Source: Streptomyces polyasparticus
GTDB taxonomy: Bacteria > Actinomycetota > Actinomycetes > Streptomycetales > Streptomycetaceae
Direction of reading: 5' to 3'
Length of the DNA stretch: 64,000 nucleotides
NCBI RefSeq assembly: GCF_014493765.1
Contig: NZ_JACTVJ010000023.1
Span: forward strand, 1 to 64,000
Shown: positions 50,435-59,585 of the stretch, piece after piece
Numbering within the stretch: the stretch's first letter is position 1
Layout: the number at the start of each line of letters is the position of its first letter
Translations under genes and position numbers: made by a program
The notes under the pieces: model-generated
Databases searched by the model: none
Told to the model about the DNA's origin: nothing
Seen by the model: only the letters and a program-made list of their open reading frames with translations

Positions 50435-50480
50435 AGCGCTTGTGGGTGAGGCCCAGAAACCAGCCACACCCACAAGCGCT
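50435..50480. terminator. Bidirectional terminator between convergent transcripts
   Basis: Perfect 14-bp arms (AGCGCTTGTGGGTG at 50435-50448 and its complement at 50467-50480) enclose an 18-base loop. It lies 82 bases after the lipoprotein stop and 12 bases after the convergent regulator stop, so it serves both strands. Confidence 0.8.
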
Positions 50481-50491
50481 TCCGGATCCTC

Positions 50492-51226
50492 CTAGATCGT
50501 CTGGGACTTGACCCACCGGTAGGTGCGCGGACACTCAGTCACCTGTTCAGCGCCGCCTTCGGAAGCGATCTTCGTCAGCGCGTTCGCCACGGCGCCCGAT
50601 GACTTCCCCAGTACCCGGCCGATACGGGTGGCCGTGAAGGCCTCCTCCGGGTTCGCCTCCAGATAGTCGATGACCATCTGCCGCAGGGCGCCAGGGGCGA
50701 GGCGCTGCTTGGCCTCCAGTGAGATATGGGGCACGGGGGGTTCGTTCGTGTCCAGGCTGCATGCTTCGGACTCGGTGACTTCGGCGTCGGGGGCGTCCTC
50801 AGGGGCAGCGGCGGGTTGGGCGGCCGCTTCGGGCTCGGTGTCCGTGGTGGAGGTGGCCTGCATGGTGGTCGGCTCGGAGGGGTCATCGCCCGTGGCCGAC
50901 GGCTCTTCCGCTGCCTGGTGCGGTTCCGGGCTCACTCGGTGCCCGTCCGCGGGCGCGATCTGCCAGCGGTCGGGGACCCTGCGGGCGCCTTCGTGACCGC
51001 CGGGGGTGCGCTGGGCGAGGCCGTGCTTTTCGAGGAGGGCGACGGCGTTGCCGACGGTGGAGCGGCCGAGTCCGGTGGCGAGGGCGAGTTCGGCGGTGGT
51101 GGCCGGTGCGGTCAGGGCCGCGAGTTCGGTGTAGACGGCGGCGGGGGCGCCGGTGAGGCCGGTCAGCGGTTGGGGCTGGGGTACGGCTTGGAGCGTGCAG
51201 GGTTCGGTGGTCGGGTTCTTGGACAT
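50492..51226 (-). CDS. Regulator with two winged-helix domains
   Basis: 244 residues from ATG 51226. The N-terminal wHTH (about 25-85) contains ALATGLGRSTVGNAVALLEK. A long Pro/Ala/Glu-rich linker (about 95-165) follows. The C-terminal wHTH (about 178-240) contains FTATRIGRVLGKSSGAVANA and closely matches the N-terminal domain of the AAA+ protein encoded at 41659. It is a likely DNA-binding regulator of the conjugation genes or of the MoxR/vWA cluster. The candidate promoter has TTGACT near 51423-51418 on the minus strand with an unclear -10. Confidence 0.75.
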   Translation of the reverse strand: MSKNPTTEPCTLQAVPQPQPLTGLTGAPAAVYTELAALTAPATTAELALATGLGRSTVGNAVALLEKHGLAQRTPGGHEGARRVPDRWQIAPADGHRVSPEPHQAAEEPSATGDDPSEPTTMQATSTTDTEPEAAAQPAAAPEDAPDAEVTESEACSLDTNEPPVPHISLEAKQRLAPGALRQMVIDYLEANPEEAFTATRIGRVLGKSSGAVANALTKIASEGGAEQVTECPRTYRWVKSQTI

Positions 51227-51555
51227 GGTGGGGTACCTCGGTCCTGGTGGTGATGGGTGGGTGAGGTCCCCGGCCGGGGTGCGGTCTGCGGAGAGCGGGC
51301 CGCGGTTCCGGTGGGCCGCGTGCGCTGCGCGGAGTTCGCCCGCCGGTCCGCCGATGGGACTTCGGAAATCGTGAAACCCGTCTGGCGGACCACCATGGAC
51401 CCTCTGATCGCCGGTGAAGTCAAGCGGCTCGTTCGCGCTGGTGGAGAGCGTGACGGTGAGCGTTGTGGAGGCCGAGGCCGCACGTGAACTCGCCCTCCGG
51501 GCAGCGCTGTTAGAGACGGCCAGATCGTCGACCGATCGGTGAGCGCGATCGATGG
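51227..51555. other. Intergenic region before the two-wHTH regulator gene
   Basis: 329 bases without a supported gene. An open frame continues upstream of the regulator start but is Arg/Pro-rich and poorly biased. A TTGACT box (51423-51418, minus) is the only promoter-like element, with a weak partner. CGCGATC and GATCGCG (51544-51550, 51566-51572) form an imperfect inverted repeat that runs into the end of the DUF2637 gene. Nothing else is seen. Confidence 0.4.
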
Positions 51556-52473
51556 TCACGAATCGGATCGCGCAGTGCCGATGGACGGATCTGGGCCGAT
51601 GGTGAGTGCGCTTTGGTGGTGGGCGGTGAGCTGGTTGTGGATCCGGCGGGCGCGGGACGGGCCGATGTGGAGTTCGGAGCGCAGCCGCCAACGGCTGGCC
51701 GGGCCGCGCCCAGCGGCCCGTGCGTCGGCGTCGACGGCCAGGGCGCGCAGCCACAGATCGCCGTCTGCCGGGCTGTCGTCCGGCGGCGGGCCGACGGACC
51801 CGGCGGGCGGGGTGCGGGGCGCGACGGCGGGGATGCCAGCCGACGACGCTACCCCGGTCGGTGTCGGGTGAACGGTGGGCGCTGGCGTGCGGGGCTCTCT
51901 TGGGGTGTGGGAGTCACGCCGCATGGAGGGTGCGGTGTCGACGTCGATCTGGTCTGGCCGATCGGTGCCGGCCGTGCAGTGAGCGGCGGTCGGAGAAGAC
52001 GGGGCGGGAGGAGGGTCGGCTTCATCCGTGCGGCGCAGGATGTCGGATACGACTCTGCGGTAGGCGGCGATCGTCTCGGTGAGGAGGATCAGCAGAACGG
52101 TCGGGGCGGCGTGCAGCAGTACGGCGGCCGGATCGGCGTTGATCGGCCAGCCGATCTGTCCGGTCGGCCAGATCGATTCCCAGGTGTTCATCAAGGTGGC
52201 GGCGCCGCCGGTGAACCAGCGCAGCGTGGCCGACCAGCGCGGTGGCCTGAGCCCCCAGGAAGCGAGGCGCGAGTCTGCCAGCAGTACAGCGGCCAGGGCC
52301 AGACTGAGCATCGGGTCCAGGAGCACCGCGATGCCGAGCGGAATGCCACGTGAGTGGGCGAAGAGGGTGATGTTTACGGCGGTGAAGACGAGGGCCAGGA
52401 CAGCGACCGCGCACAGTGTACGAGTCAGTACCCGCAGCAGCGCCTGCGCTTCGGAGGGGGTCGGCGCGCTCAT
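51556..52473 (-). CDS. DUF2637-like membrane protein of conjugative elements
   Basis: 305 residues from ATG 52473, overlapping the upstream hydrolase stop by four bases. Four membrane segments lie in the first 150 residues (LCAVAVLALVFTAVNITLFA; IAVLLDPMLSLALAAVLLA; a segment about 78-95; AAPTVLLILLTETIAAY). This pattern is that of DUF2637 proteins, found on actinobacterial plasmids and conjugative elements and sometimes called Spd-like spread proteins. The C-terminal half is Pro/Ser-rich and ends in a short helical DNA-binding-like domain (LRSELHIGPSRARRIHNQL). It is the last gene of the conjugation operon. Confidence 0.8.
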   Translation of the reverse strand: MSAPTPSEAQALLRVLTRTLCAVAVLALVFTAVNITLFAHSRGIPLGIAVLLDPMLSLALAAVLLADSRLASWGLRPPRWSATLRWFTGGAATLMNTWESIWPTGQIGWPINADPAAVLLHAAPTVLLILLTETIAAYRRVVSDILRRTDEADPPPAPSSPTAAHCTAGTDRPDQIDVDTAPSMRRDSHTPREPRTPAPTVHPTPTGVASSAGIPAVAPRTPPAGSVGPPPDDSPADGDLWLRALAVDADARAAGRGPASRWRLRSELHIGPSRARRIHNQLTAHHQSALTIGPDPSIGTARSDS

Positions 52474-53432
52474 TGTCCGTCCTGCACATTCGTGCGCACA
52501 GGGGTGGCGGCGGGCCTGGACGAGCCTTGGTAGTCCGTCCGGGACGACAGGTCGATCGCGCTTTCCCTGACGCGTGCTCCCGGTCGGGGTGCGTCGATCA
52601 TGCGGCCGCCGCCCGCGTAGATACCGACGTGAGTGATGTTGTGCGGGCTGCTGCCGAAGAACAGCAAGTCGCCTACAGCCAGCGGTGATTGGCGGAGCAG
52701 GCGTGGCCCGTGGTCGTACTGCGCCTGGGCGACACGGGGAATGCTGACTCCGGCGGCGCGGTAGGCGGCCTGAGTCAGGCCCGAGCAGTCGAAACCACCC
52801 TCGGACGGTCCGTCGCCGCCCCATACGTACGGGGTGCCAATCTGGGCGCGGGCGAAGGCAACTGCTCGGGCAGCAGCGACGGTTGGGGCTGGAGAGGCGG
52901 CTGCGTAGACGGATGCCTGCTTGAGGACCTTCCGAACGTACCAGTCGGCGTGATTATAGTGCCAAATGGCCCTTTTGAGGTTCTTGCCGTTCTTGGCGCC
53001 ATTAGAGCAGAGGAGTCGGGCGGCGGCATAGACCGCGTCTACCGGGTCCCACGGCGTCGGCGGACGCTTTCCCCCAGGTGGAACGGGGTACGCGTACGCC
53101 CGAAATGTGGTCGGCAGAAACTGCATCGGCCCCACTGCTCCTGCCGACGAGCGCATCGTGGGGTGGCGTGCATGGTCGGTTTCGACCTTGCCGATGGCCG
53201 CGAGGATCGTCCAGGACAGGCCGGGGCATTCGGGGGCGGCGCGCTGGTAGAGCGCGAGGTAGTAGGCCGGAATGTCGGCAAGCGCGGTCTTGCTGGGGGC
53301 AGCGGCCGCACCGGCAGTGGTGCCTGAGGGCAGGAAGCTGCTCACGGTCGCGGCGACGACGAGGGCGGCGAGGAGCGGCAGGGCGAGGACGATGCACCCC
53401 ACAGCCCCCACCGTCTTGGCGAGCGCGCCCAC
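52470..53432 (-). CDS. Cell-wall hydrolase: lytic transglycosylase + NlpC/P60 peptidase
   Basis: 320 residues. The N-terminal membrane anchor is TVGAVGCIVLALPLLAALVV. The SLT-type transglycosylase domain (about 50-170) has catalytic E84 (AIGKVETDH) and GAVGPMQFLPTTF. The C-terminal NlpC/P60 domain has C216 (GGFDCSGLTQ) and H268 (ITHVGIYAGG). Bifunctional hydrolases of this type open peptidoglycan locally for T4SS assembly. All catalytic residues are intact. It is located in the conjugation operon and coupled to the DUF2637 gene. Confidence 0.92.
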   Translation of the reverse strand: MGALAKTVGAVGCIVLALPLLAALVVAATVSSFLPSGTTAGAAAAPSKTALADIPAYYLALYQRAAPECPGLSWTILAAIGKVETDHARHPTMRSSAGAVGPMQFLPTTFRAYAYPVPPGGKRPPTPWDPVDAVYAAARLLCSNGAKNGKNLKRAIWHYNHADWYVRKVLKQASVYAAASPAPTVAAARAVAFARAQIGTPYVWGGDGPSEGGFDCSGLTQAAYRAAGVSIPRVAQAQYDHGPRLLRQSPLAVGDLLFFGSSPHNITHVGIYAGGGRMIDAPRPGARVRESAIDLSSRTDYQGSSRPAATPVRTNVQDGQ

Positions 53433-53435
53433 CGT

Positions 53436-54422
53436 CTACTCCTCGCCGCTCGGGGGCCGGGGCGGCGTGGGACGCCAAGGCAAGGAGTCGGGGCGGCCGG
53501 TAACCGGTAGAGAAGCGGTGTCGGATGCGAGCGCGGGGGTGAGCCGGGGCCAATGCGCGGCGAGTTGAGGCAGGTCGAGGCGGGCGGCGGGCGCCCCGCC
53601 GAGGGGAAGCCATACGGGACCGGTGGGATCGCCGAGGTCGGTGTTGCTGGTGGCGATGGGGAGGTCGAGGCGGGCGGCGGTGCTGGCCAGGCGCCGGCGA
53701 AGGGCCGTTTCACGACGGCTGCCGTGGGTGTGGATGAGTAGTGGGGTGTAGGTGGCCGTGGTGGCGTTGAGGGAGGCGTAGCCGGGGAGTTTGCCCTCTA
53801 CGCGGGCGAGGTTGTAGGAGCCGGTGTCGTATTCCAGGAAGAACGGCAGGCCGCTGGTGCTGTCGGTCGAGGTGGTGTGGGCGTAGGCGTCGGGGTGGAT
53901 CCAGTCGCCCCACAGGCGGTTGGCCGAGCGTTCCGAAAGCCATGTGGTGAGGCGGACGGTAGTGGCGAGGTGGACGAGGAGGGCGTTGACGCCGAGGGTG
54001 TGCTCGAGAGTGGGAGAGAAGGCGATACGGGAGCAGGTGTCCTTGCGCCAGCCGGTGGCCGCCAGGTCGACGCCGGCACGTGCGGCGAGGACTTCGGCTC
54101 CGGCGCGGCCGAGGGTGTAGTGCTCGGCGGCGGTGCCGCGCTGGCGCAGGGGGCGGAAGGAGTCGAGGACGCCCATGAAGTACAGCTGGCGCAGGCGGCG
54201 GTTGGCGGTGCGCTGGCCGGGGAACGCGAGGGCGGTGATGTGGTGGGTGGTGAGCACCTTGTGCTCGTGGAGCATCTCGGCCAGCCAGACGTCGCGGCCG
54301 GTGAGCCGGGAGGAGAGGTAGGCGAGGTCGGTGCGCGTCCGTGACGGCTGGGCAGGGCGGCGCCTGCGGGTGGCGGTGCGTGGGAGGTAGCCGGGGTTCG
54401 GGTGCGGGCTGTCGGTGGTCAT
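53436..54422 (-). CDS. Replication-relaxation family protein
   Basis: 328 residues with an N-terminal basic tail (RTATRRRRPAQPSRTRTD), then a winged-helix (about 45-95: LAEMLHEHKVLTTHHITAL; RRLRQLYFMGVLDSFRP). The remaining domain contains TLEHTLGVNALLVHL and FFLEYDTGS, which mark the replication-relaxation family of actinobacterial plasmids and conjugative elements. These proteins are thought to take part in plasmid replication or DNA processing. E in FFLEYD could be catalytic in a PD-(D/E)XK-like fold, though this is a guess. It is preceded by the coupling-type ATPase gene and followed by the hydrolase. Confidence 0.82.
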   Translation of the reverse strand: MTTDSPHPNPGYLPRTATRRRRPAQPSRTRTDLAYLSSRLTGRDVWLAEMLHEHKVLTTHHITALAFPGQRTANRRLRQLYFMGVLDSFRPLRQRGTAAEHYTLGRAGAEVLAARAGVDLAATGWRKDTCSRIAFSPTLEHTLGVNALLVHLATTVRLTTWLSERSANRLWGDWIHPDAYAHTTSTDSTSGLPFFLEYDTGSYNLARVEGKLPGYASLNATTATYTPLLIHTHGSRRETALRRRLASTAARLDLPIATSNTDLGDPTGPVWLPLGGAPAARLDLPQLAAHWPRLTPALASDTASLPVTGRPDSLPWRPTPPRPPSGEE

Positions 54423-54438
54423 GCTGTAACTCCTGCGA

Positions 54439-56838
54439 CTAGAGCGGGATATGGGTTGCGCAAGTGGCGGAGCCGCCGACCCGGCGTGCGGCGGCCGCGC
54501 GCAGTTCGCTGGAGCGCCCAGGGGAAGGTGGCGGCAGTGGTCGGGTGGTGAGAGTGAAGGCGGCCTGCTCGGCGCCGCCGTGAAGGAGGTGGGCGGCGGC
54601 CTGGAAGGGGCCGAGGTGGGAGAGGTCGTGCGCGCCGAGGAGAGGCAGGGTGTGGCGCTCCAGCTGGGCCGCGTCTTCGGGGGAAGCGTTGAAGAAGACC
54701 TTGTTGCGGGCGTTGGCGGAGATCCCTTCGCGCAGGTCGCGGGGAAGCTGGGCGAGGTTCTGGTGGGCGAGGGTCATGGCGAGGCGGTAGCCGCGGGCCT
54801 CGGCGAGCATGTCCTCCAGCGGGTAGGGCAAGTTGAGGAAGTTGTGGGTCTCGTCGACGTACAGCGAGGCGTCGATCCGCTGGTGTTCGGGAGTGCGGGC
54901 GCGAGCGGCGGTGGCCTGCCAGGTCTTGGCGACGATGAACGAGCCGAGCAGCCGGCAGGTCTCCTCGCCGAGCGCCCCCTTGGGGAGGCGGGCCAGGAGG
55001 ATGCCGCCGTCGAGGACATCGGTGAGGTGGAAGGTCGATTCGCCGGAGGCGATGGTCTGGCGGGCGAAGGCGCGCAGCAGGAAGGCGCGGAGCTTGTTCA
55101 TGACGGGGCCGATGACGGCGGCTCGCATGGGCTCCGACATCGACTCGTACCAGGTCCAAAAGCCGCGTAGGACGGGGTCCTTGATGGTGGGGATGATCCG
55201 GAGCCGATAGGCGCTCTCGCCCAGCAGGCGTGGGATGTCGGCGAGCGTGACGAGGCGGTGGGTGGTCTGGGCGTGGCGCAGCAGGGTCAGGCAGGCTGCG
55301 CGCATGATGTCGTCGGTGCGCGGCCCCCAGAACGCGGCGAAGATGCGGCGGAAGATGCCGGTGATGTTGTCGACGACGACGTCGATGTCGCTGCCGTCCA
55401 GGACGTTCAGACACGGTGGGGTGTGGGGATCGTCGGGGTCGATGACGACCAGACGGTCGGCGCACGAGGCGGGCAGCCGGTGCAGGAGGTCGGTGACCAG
55501 GTCGCCCTTGGGGTCGATGACGACGGCGCCGCGACCAGCTCGGACGTCGTCGAGGACGAGGTGCGCGATGAGGGTGGACTTGCCCGAGCCGGTGGCTCCG
55601 GTGAGGTGCGTGTGCTGGCGGGCGTCAGTAACGGCCAGTCCGACGGCGCGGGGGGTGCCGGTGTCGGCGTGACCGAGTGGTTTCACGCCGGGGCCGGGGG
55701 CGGGCACCGTCGGGGGTGGTGCGACGGCGCGGGCTCCGGCGCGGACCAGTCCGGGGGCGTCCGGATCGACGGGCAAGTGGGCCAGTGCGGCAAGTTCGGG
55801 CACCGACAGCAGGTCACCGCGGCGCGGGAAGTACCGGTCGGCGAGCACCGGGTGCGGTCTCGTAAGACGGTGACGAGTGAGCCAGTTGCGGCCGGCGAAC
55901 AACGAGAAGGCGGAGGCGATGGCGTGCGCCCGGCCCCGCAGTCGGTCCGTGGTCTTGCTCGGCTCAGTGACTTTCACCCCCTGGGTGACGGCGTAGCCGA
56001 TTGCCACCTCCCATTGGGGACCGAGGAGTTTGCCGGCGCTGTCGCGTACCTCCACGCCGTGTGAGGGGTCGGTGGTGGCGGCCGAGGTGCGCTGTGGGGC
56101 GTGCGCGAACAGCCGGAACAGGGAGGAGATCCGGGGCGCTGTGTGACCAGCCTTCAGCCGACGCGCGCTGCGCCTGGCCCGGCGCAACCGGGCTCCGGTG
56201 GCGGGCCGGGCCAACACTTGAACCAGCGCGTGTTCCTGCTCGTTCATGGCGGTGGCGGCCTGCAGCAGGGCGCGCAGCGGGTCTTCCGGGTGGTCGGTGC
56301 GCAGCGGAAGGTTCTCCGGGCGGGCCAGGCGCAGCGCCCCTGCCGTGCAGGCATGCCCGGCGGGCAGGGGCGCGGTGGCGTCGGTGAGGGTGGTGTGGGC
56401 GCCGGGCCAGGCGGCCTCGACCGCGCGGCGGACCAGGGAGGTGGGGATGGTGCCGGGCAGCCACAGGCGGATCGTCAACCCGGCGCGGGACCATGCGTAT
56501 TCGAAGCCGAGGTGCGGCTGGCCATGCAGCAGGCGCTGATGCCAAGGCCGCAGCAGACCGGACAGCTGGGCCCACAACACCTCCCCGCCTTTGGCCGGCA
56601 CGGTCGGTGGCGCCTGGATCGTCACCAGCCGGGAGCCGGCCGCGAACGCAGCGCGCCTGCGGCGCAGCACGGCGGTACGCAGGCAGAGCGCGACGGCAAT
56701 CGACACAGTGGTGGCGGGGATGAGCCACGGCCAGGACGTGGCGAGAAATCTGCCCGCCGTCTGCAGGACCGAGGGCACAAAACCCGCCGGATCGATCAGG
56801 AAGTCGCCGAGGATACCGGCCCCGTGGAGCGGGCTCAC
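54439..56838 (-). CDS. Conjugation coupling-type ATPase (TraD/VirD4-like)
   Basis: 799 residues from GTG 56838, overlapping the VirB4-like stop by four bases. An N-terminal membrane segment is near residues 35-52 (SWPWLIPATTVSIAVALCL). The P-loop GATGSGKST lies at about 414-422, and DPKGDLV follows. A Walker B-like YVDETHNF, then MTLAHQNLAQLPRDL, belong to the motor domain. This is the family of actinobacterial T4SS coupling proteins that pump DNA through the conjugation channel. The N-terminal 400 residues are a large unique domain. All motor motifs look intact. Confidence 0.9.
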   Translation of the reverse strand: MSPLHGAGILGDFLIDPAGFVPSVLQTAGRFLATSWPWLIPATTVSIAVALCLRTAVLRRRRAAFAAGSRLVTIQAPPTVPAKGGEVLWAQLSGLLRPWHQRLLHGQPHLGFEYAWSRAGLTIRLWLPGTIPTSLVRRAVEAAWPGAHTTLTDATAPLPAGHACTAGALRLARPENLPLRTDHPEDPLRALLQAATAMNEQEHALVQVLARPATGARLRRARRSARRLKAGHTAPRISSLFRLFAHAPQRTSAATTDPSHGVEVRDSAGKLLGPQWEVAIGYAVTQGVKVTEPSKTTDRLRGRAHAIASAFSLFAGRNWLTRHRLTRPHPVLADRYFPRRGDLLSVPELAALAHLPVDPDAPGLVRAGARAVAPPPTVPAPGPGVKPLGHADTGTPRAVGLAVTDARQHTHLTGATGSGKSTLIAHLVLDDVRAGRGAVVIDPKGDLVTDLLHRLPASCADRLVVIDPDDPHTPPCLNVLDGSDIDVVVDNITGIFRRIFAAFWGPRTDDIMRAACLTLLRHAQTTHRLVTLADIPRLLGESAYRLRIIPTIKDPVLRGFWTWYESMSEPMRAAVIGPVMNKLRAFLLRAFARQTIASGESTFHLTDVLDGGILLARLPKGALGEETCRLLGSFIVAKTWQATAARARTPEHQRIDASLYVDETHNFLNLPYPLEDMLAEARGYRLAMTLAHQNLAQLPRDLREGISANARNKVFFNASPEDAAQLERHTLPLLGAHDLSHLGPFQAAAHLLHGGAEQAAFTLTTRPLPPPSPGRSSELRAAAARRVGGSATCATHIPL

Positions 56839-58670
56839 AGCTCCAGTCCCGTCAGATCCGGCAGCCCGTACGGATCGCCGGGTTCTTCCGCCGACGCCCG
56901 CTCGGCATCCGCGGCCAGTTCCACCGGGTCTGTGGTGATCAAGGAATGTTCCGCTTCGGACGCCAGCGGGCTGAAAGAGATCTTGGTCCGGCCCGCGAGC
57001 AGCAGGGCGCACCCTCTTGGGGCGGCGAGCAGATGGTGGCGTTCGCCGCGGGAGAGGTGGAAGGCGGCCGCGATCTGGTCAATGGCCTGCGGGGCCTGCC
57101 GCATCAGGAGCTGGGTGGCGGCGTTGGAGACGATCGCCCGGCCGAGCTCGGAGGCGAGGACGTCATCGGCGTCCTGAGTGACCATGGCGAGACCGGCCCA
57201 GTACTTGCGGGCGGCCTTGGCCATCTGGAACAGGAATCGAGCCGCATACGGGTCGCGCATCAGCCGCCATGCCTCGTCCACCACGACCAGTCGCCGACGC
57301 CGCGTACCAGAGGCGACGCGCCGCCAGGTCGCATCCAGCGCGAGCAGCATGCCCGCGGATTTCAACTCCTCAGGGATCTCGCGCAGTGAGAAGACCACCA
57401 GGTGACCCGTGGGCCGGGTGGTAGTAGGGCCGGAGAAGAGCCGCTGATGCGAGCCGTTCACGTACGGGTCAAGGCGCGCGGCCAGTTCACTCGCCGTGTC
57501 TTCGCCCAGGGCGGTGAGCTGAGCGTGGAGGTCGGCGAGCAACGGTGCGGGACGGCTGTGGGTGGTGGGGTCGGTGGTGATGCCGGCGGCGCGGTAGGTG
57601 GCGAGGATCGCCCGGTCGAGCACCGACCGTTCCCCCGGGGCGAGTTCGGTGCCGAGCAGCACGCTCAGGAAGGTGTGCAGGAACAGCACCCGCCGTGTCA
57701 GAGCGTCCTGTCCGCCCTCGGTTCCTGTACGCGCGGGCAGGTCGAAGGGGTTGAGACGTACGGACGGGTCGCCGAGGCGCAGGACTGTGCCGCCGACCGA
57801 CTCGGCGAGCTTGAGGTATTCGTCCTCAGGGTCGATGACCATGACCTCGGTGCCGGTGAACAGCTGCCGCAGCGCCTCAAGTTTGGTGAGGTACGACTTG
57901 CCGGCGCCGGAACGGGCCAGCAGCACCGAGTTGTAGTTGTCCTGCGCGAAGCGGTCCCATAGCACCAGCGATCCGCTGGCCGTGTTGAGTCCGAGCAACA
58001 CCCCGCCCGGCTCCATCACCGTCTCGGAGGGCAGGTCGGGAGAGGCGAACGGAAAGCAGGCGGCGAGAGCTTCGGTGTCGAACGTGCGCCGTACCTTCAG
58101 CGTGTCCAGGCCGAGCGGCAGCGTGGCGAGCCAGCCCGGCAACGCCCGGTAGGTAGCCGGGGCGGTGGAGATCAGGAGGGATTCGGCGATCGAGCGGACG
58201 GAAGCGACTTCATCGGCCAAGTGCTCGGCGTCTAGCCCGTATACGGTCATGTACAGGCCGAGGCGGAAGAGCTTCCCCTCACCGCGCGCGATCCGGTACG
58301 CAAGCTCGGCCGCGTCCTGCGCGGCGGCCTCGGTGTCCGGGTCGTCGAGCCGACCCCGGTCCATGCCGGAGCGGCGGGTGGATTCCAGGCGGGCCCGCTG
58401 CTTCTTCAGCTGACTCGCGGCTTGCGCGCTGGGCACCGGGTCGATGTGCAGGGCCACGTCCAGGCGGCCTGGGTAGGTGAGCAGGGGGTCCAGCCAGCCT
58501 GGGACGACCTCGGACGGGTAGCCGGTCACCACCAAGGTGGCGGCAAGATAGGCGCCGACCGCCACCGTTCGGGAGTGGACTTCGAGACCGTCGGGGCCGA
58601 GCGCGGACAACACCTCGCGAGCATCGACGGCCGTCTCGGAGGCGTGTTCACGGCGCAGGAATCGGAACAT
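56835..58670 (-). CDS. virB4: VirB4-like T4SS ATPase
   Basis: 611 residues from ATG 58670 (GTG 58673 also possible). The N-terminal half is the VirB4 substrate domain; Walker A is RSGAGKS (253-259); EVMVIDPEDEYLKLAE follows as in VirB4/TraC. Walker B RRLVVVDEAWRLM and WAGLAMVTQDADDVL are intact. It energises pilus assembly and substrate transfer. It is coupled by overlaps to both the PrgI gene and the coupling ATPase gene. Confidence 0.93.
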   Translation of the reverse strand: MFRFLRREHASETAVDAREVLSALGPDGLEVHSRTVAVGAYLAATLVVTGYPSEVVPGWLDPLLTYPGRLDVALHIDPVPSAQAASQLKKQRARLESTRRSGMDRGRLDDPDTEAAAQDAAELAYRIARGEGKLFRLGLYMTVYGLDAEHLADEVASVRSIAESLLISTAPATYRALPGWLATLPLGLDTLKVRRTFDTEALAACFPFASPDLPSETVMEPGGVLLGLNTASGSLVLWDRFAQDNYNSVLLARSGAGKSYLTKLEALRQLFTGTEVMVIDPEDEYLKLAESVGGTVLRLGDPSVRLNPFDLPARTGTEGGQDALTRRVLFLHTFLSVLLGTELAPGERSVLDRAILATYRAAGITTDPTTHSRPAPLLADLHAQLTALGEDTASELAARLDPYVNGSHQRLFSGPTTTRPTGHLVVFSLREIPEELKSAGMLLALDATWRRVASGTRRRRLVVVDEAWRLMRDPYAARFLFQMAKAARKYWAGLAMVTQDADDVLASELGRAIVSNAATQLLMRQAPQAIDQIAAAFHLSRGERHHLLAAPRGCALLLAGRTKISFSPLASEAEHSLITTDPVELAADAERASAEEPGDPYGLPDLTGLEL

Positions 58671-59575
58671 CACACACCACCAGTCGCGGATACGGATTCG
58701 GGGTCGGCGGCCAGCCGCAGCATCCGGACACACGCATCGGTGTCCAGGGCAGTGACGGTGATCTCTGCTGCCTCCAGAGCACGGCCCGCCTCAGCCAGCC
58801 GGTGCCCGGCCCGCGCCCCCTGGGCCGGGGAGGCTTCGCGGGCGATGAGGAGGACCTGCCGGGTCAAGAGATCACGTTCGGCGGCGAGGGAGTCGAGGAA
58901 GGCGGCGTGCGCGAGTGCCGCTTGCTCCAGTGCCGGGTGCGGCAACGTCGGCGCGGTTTCGGTGAGTTCATCGACCAGAACGTCGGGGTTGAGGCGGTGA
59001 GCACGCACCAGGAGCTGGGTGGGGCCGGTGAGCGAGTTGAGCCAGCGGGCGAACGCCTCCGTCAGGGCCTGCTGTTCGCCGCCGGTCCGTAGATGGAAAT
59101 TGAGCGTGCCGCACACCGCGAGCGCCGCGCGACCCTCGCTGCCGAGGTCGAGGACGCCGTCCTCGCCAACGGCGCGGCACGGCAGCCGCAGCGCTGATGG
59201 TGGCCGGCCGGAGCGTACTCGCCACGCGGCGGGCACGAGGTCCGCGAGGGGCGGAACACCTTCCGGGGCCGGAACTTGCCGCTTGGGAGAGCGGTGGAAA
59301 CGGACAGCGGCGAGCAGCAGGCGGTCCAGGCCGATGCCGTCGCGCCGCCCCACCGCGATCACCGTCATCACTAACCCCACCGGCGTGACCAACGCCACAT
59401 ACGCCAAGGGCGGCATGAACGGACGGACGGCGTGGAAGCCGCCGTACAGCAGTAGCGCAGTGGCAGCGAGGATCACCGTCTGGCGGGCGGTCAGCGGCCC
59501 GAGAACCTGATCACTCTTCGAAACGTCGGCGGGAATCTTGGCAGGCAGGACGGTCTCGTCATCGGGCTCAGACAT
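58670..59575 (-). CDS. PrgI-family (VirB3-like) T4SS membrane protein
   Basis: 301 residues from ATG 59575; the longer upstream frame overlaps trbL and is not coding. The N-terminal part contains AKIPADVSKSDQVLGPLTARQ, then two membrane segments (about 33-50 and 54-73: VILAATALLLYGGFHAV; MPPLAYVALVTPVGLVM). This is the PrgI arrangement in Gram-positive T4SS. The C-terminal 220 residues are soluble and helical. It is adjacent to VirB4, as in other systems. Ten bases separate it from the TrbL-like gene. Confidence 0.85.
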   Translation of the reverse strand: MSEPDDETVLPAKIPADVSKSDQVLGPLTARQTVILAATALLLYGGFHAVRPFMPPLAYVALVTPVGLVMTVIAVGRRDGIGLDRLLLAAVRFHRSPKRQVPAPEGVPPLADLVPAAWRVRSGRPPSALRLPCRAVGEDGVLDLGSEGRAALAVCGTLNFHLRTGGEQQALTEAFARWLNSLTGPTQLLVRAHRLNPDVLVDELTETAPTLPHPALEQAALAHAAFLDSLAAERDLLTRQVLLIAREASPAQGARAGHRLAEAGRALEAAEITVTALDTDACVRMLRLAADPESVSATGGV

Positions 59576-59585
59576 GAGCGGCGTC

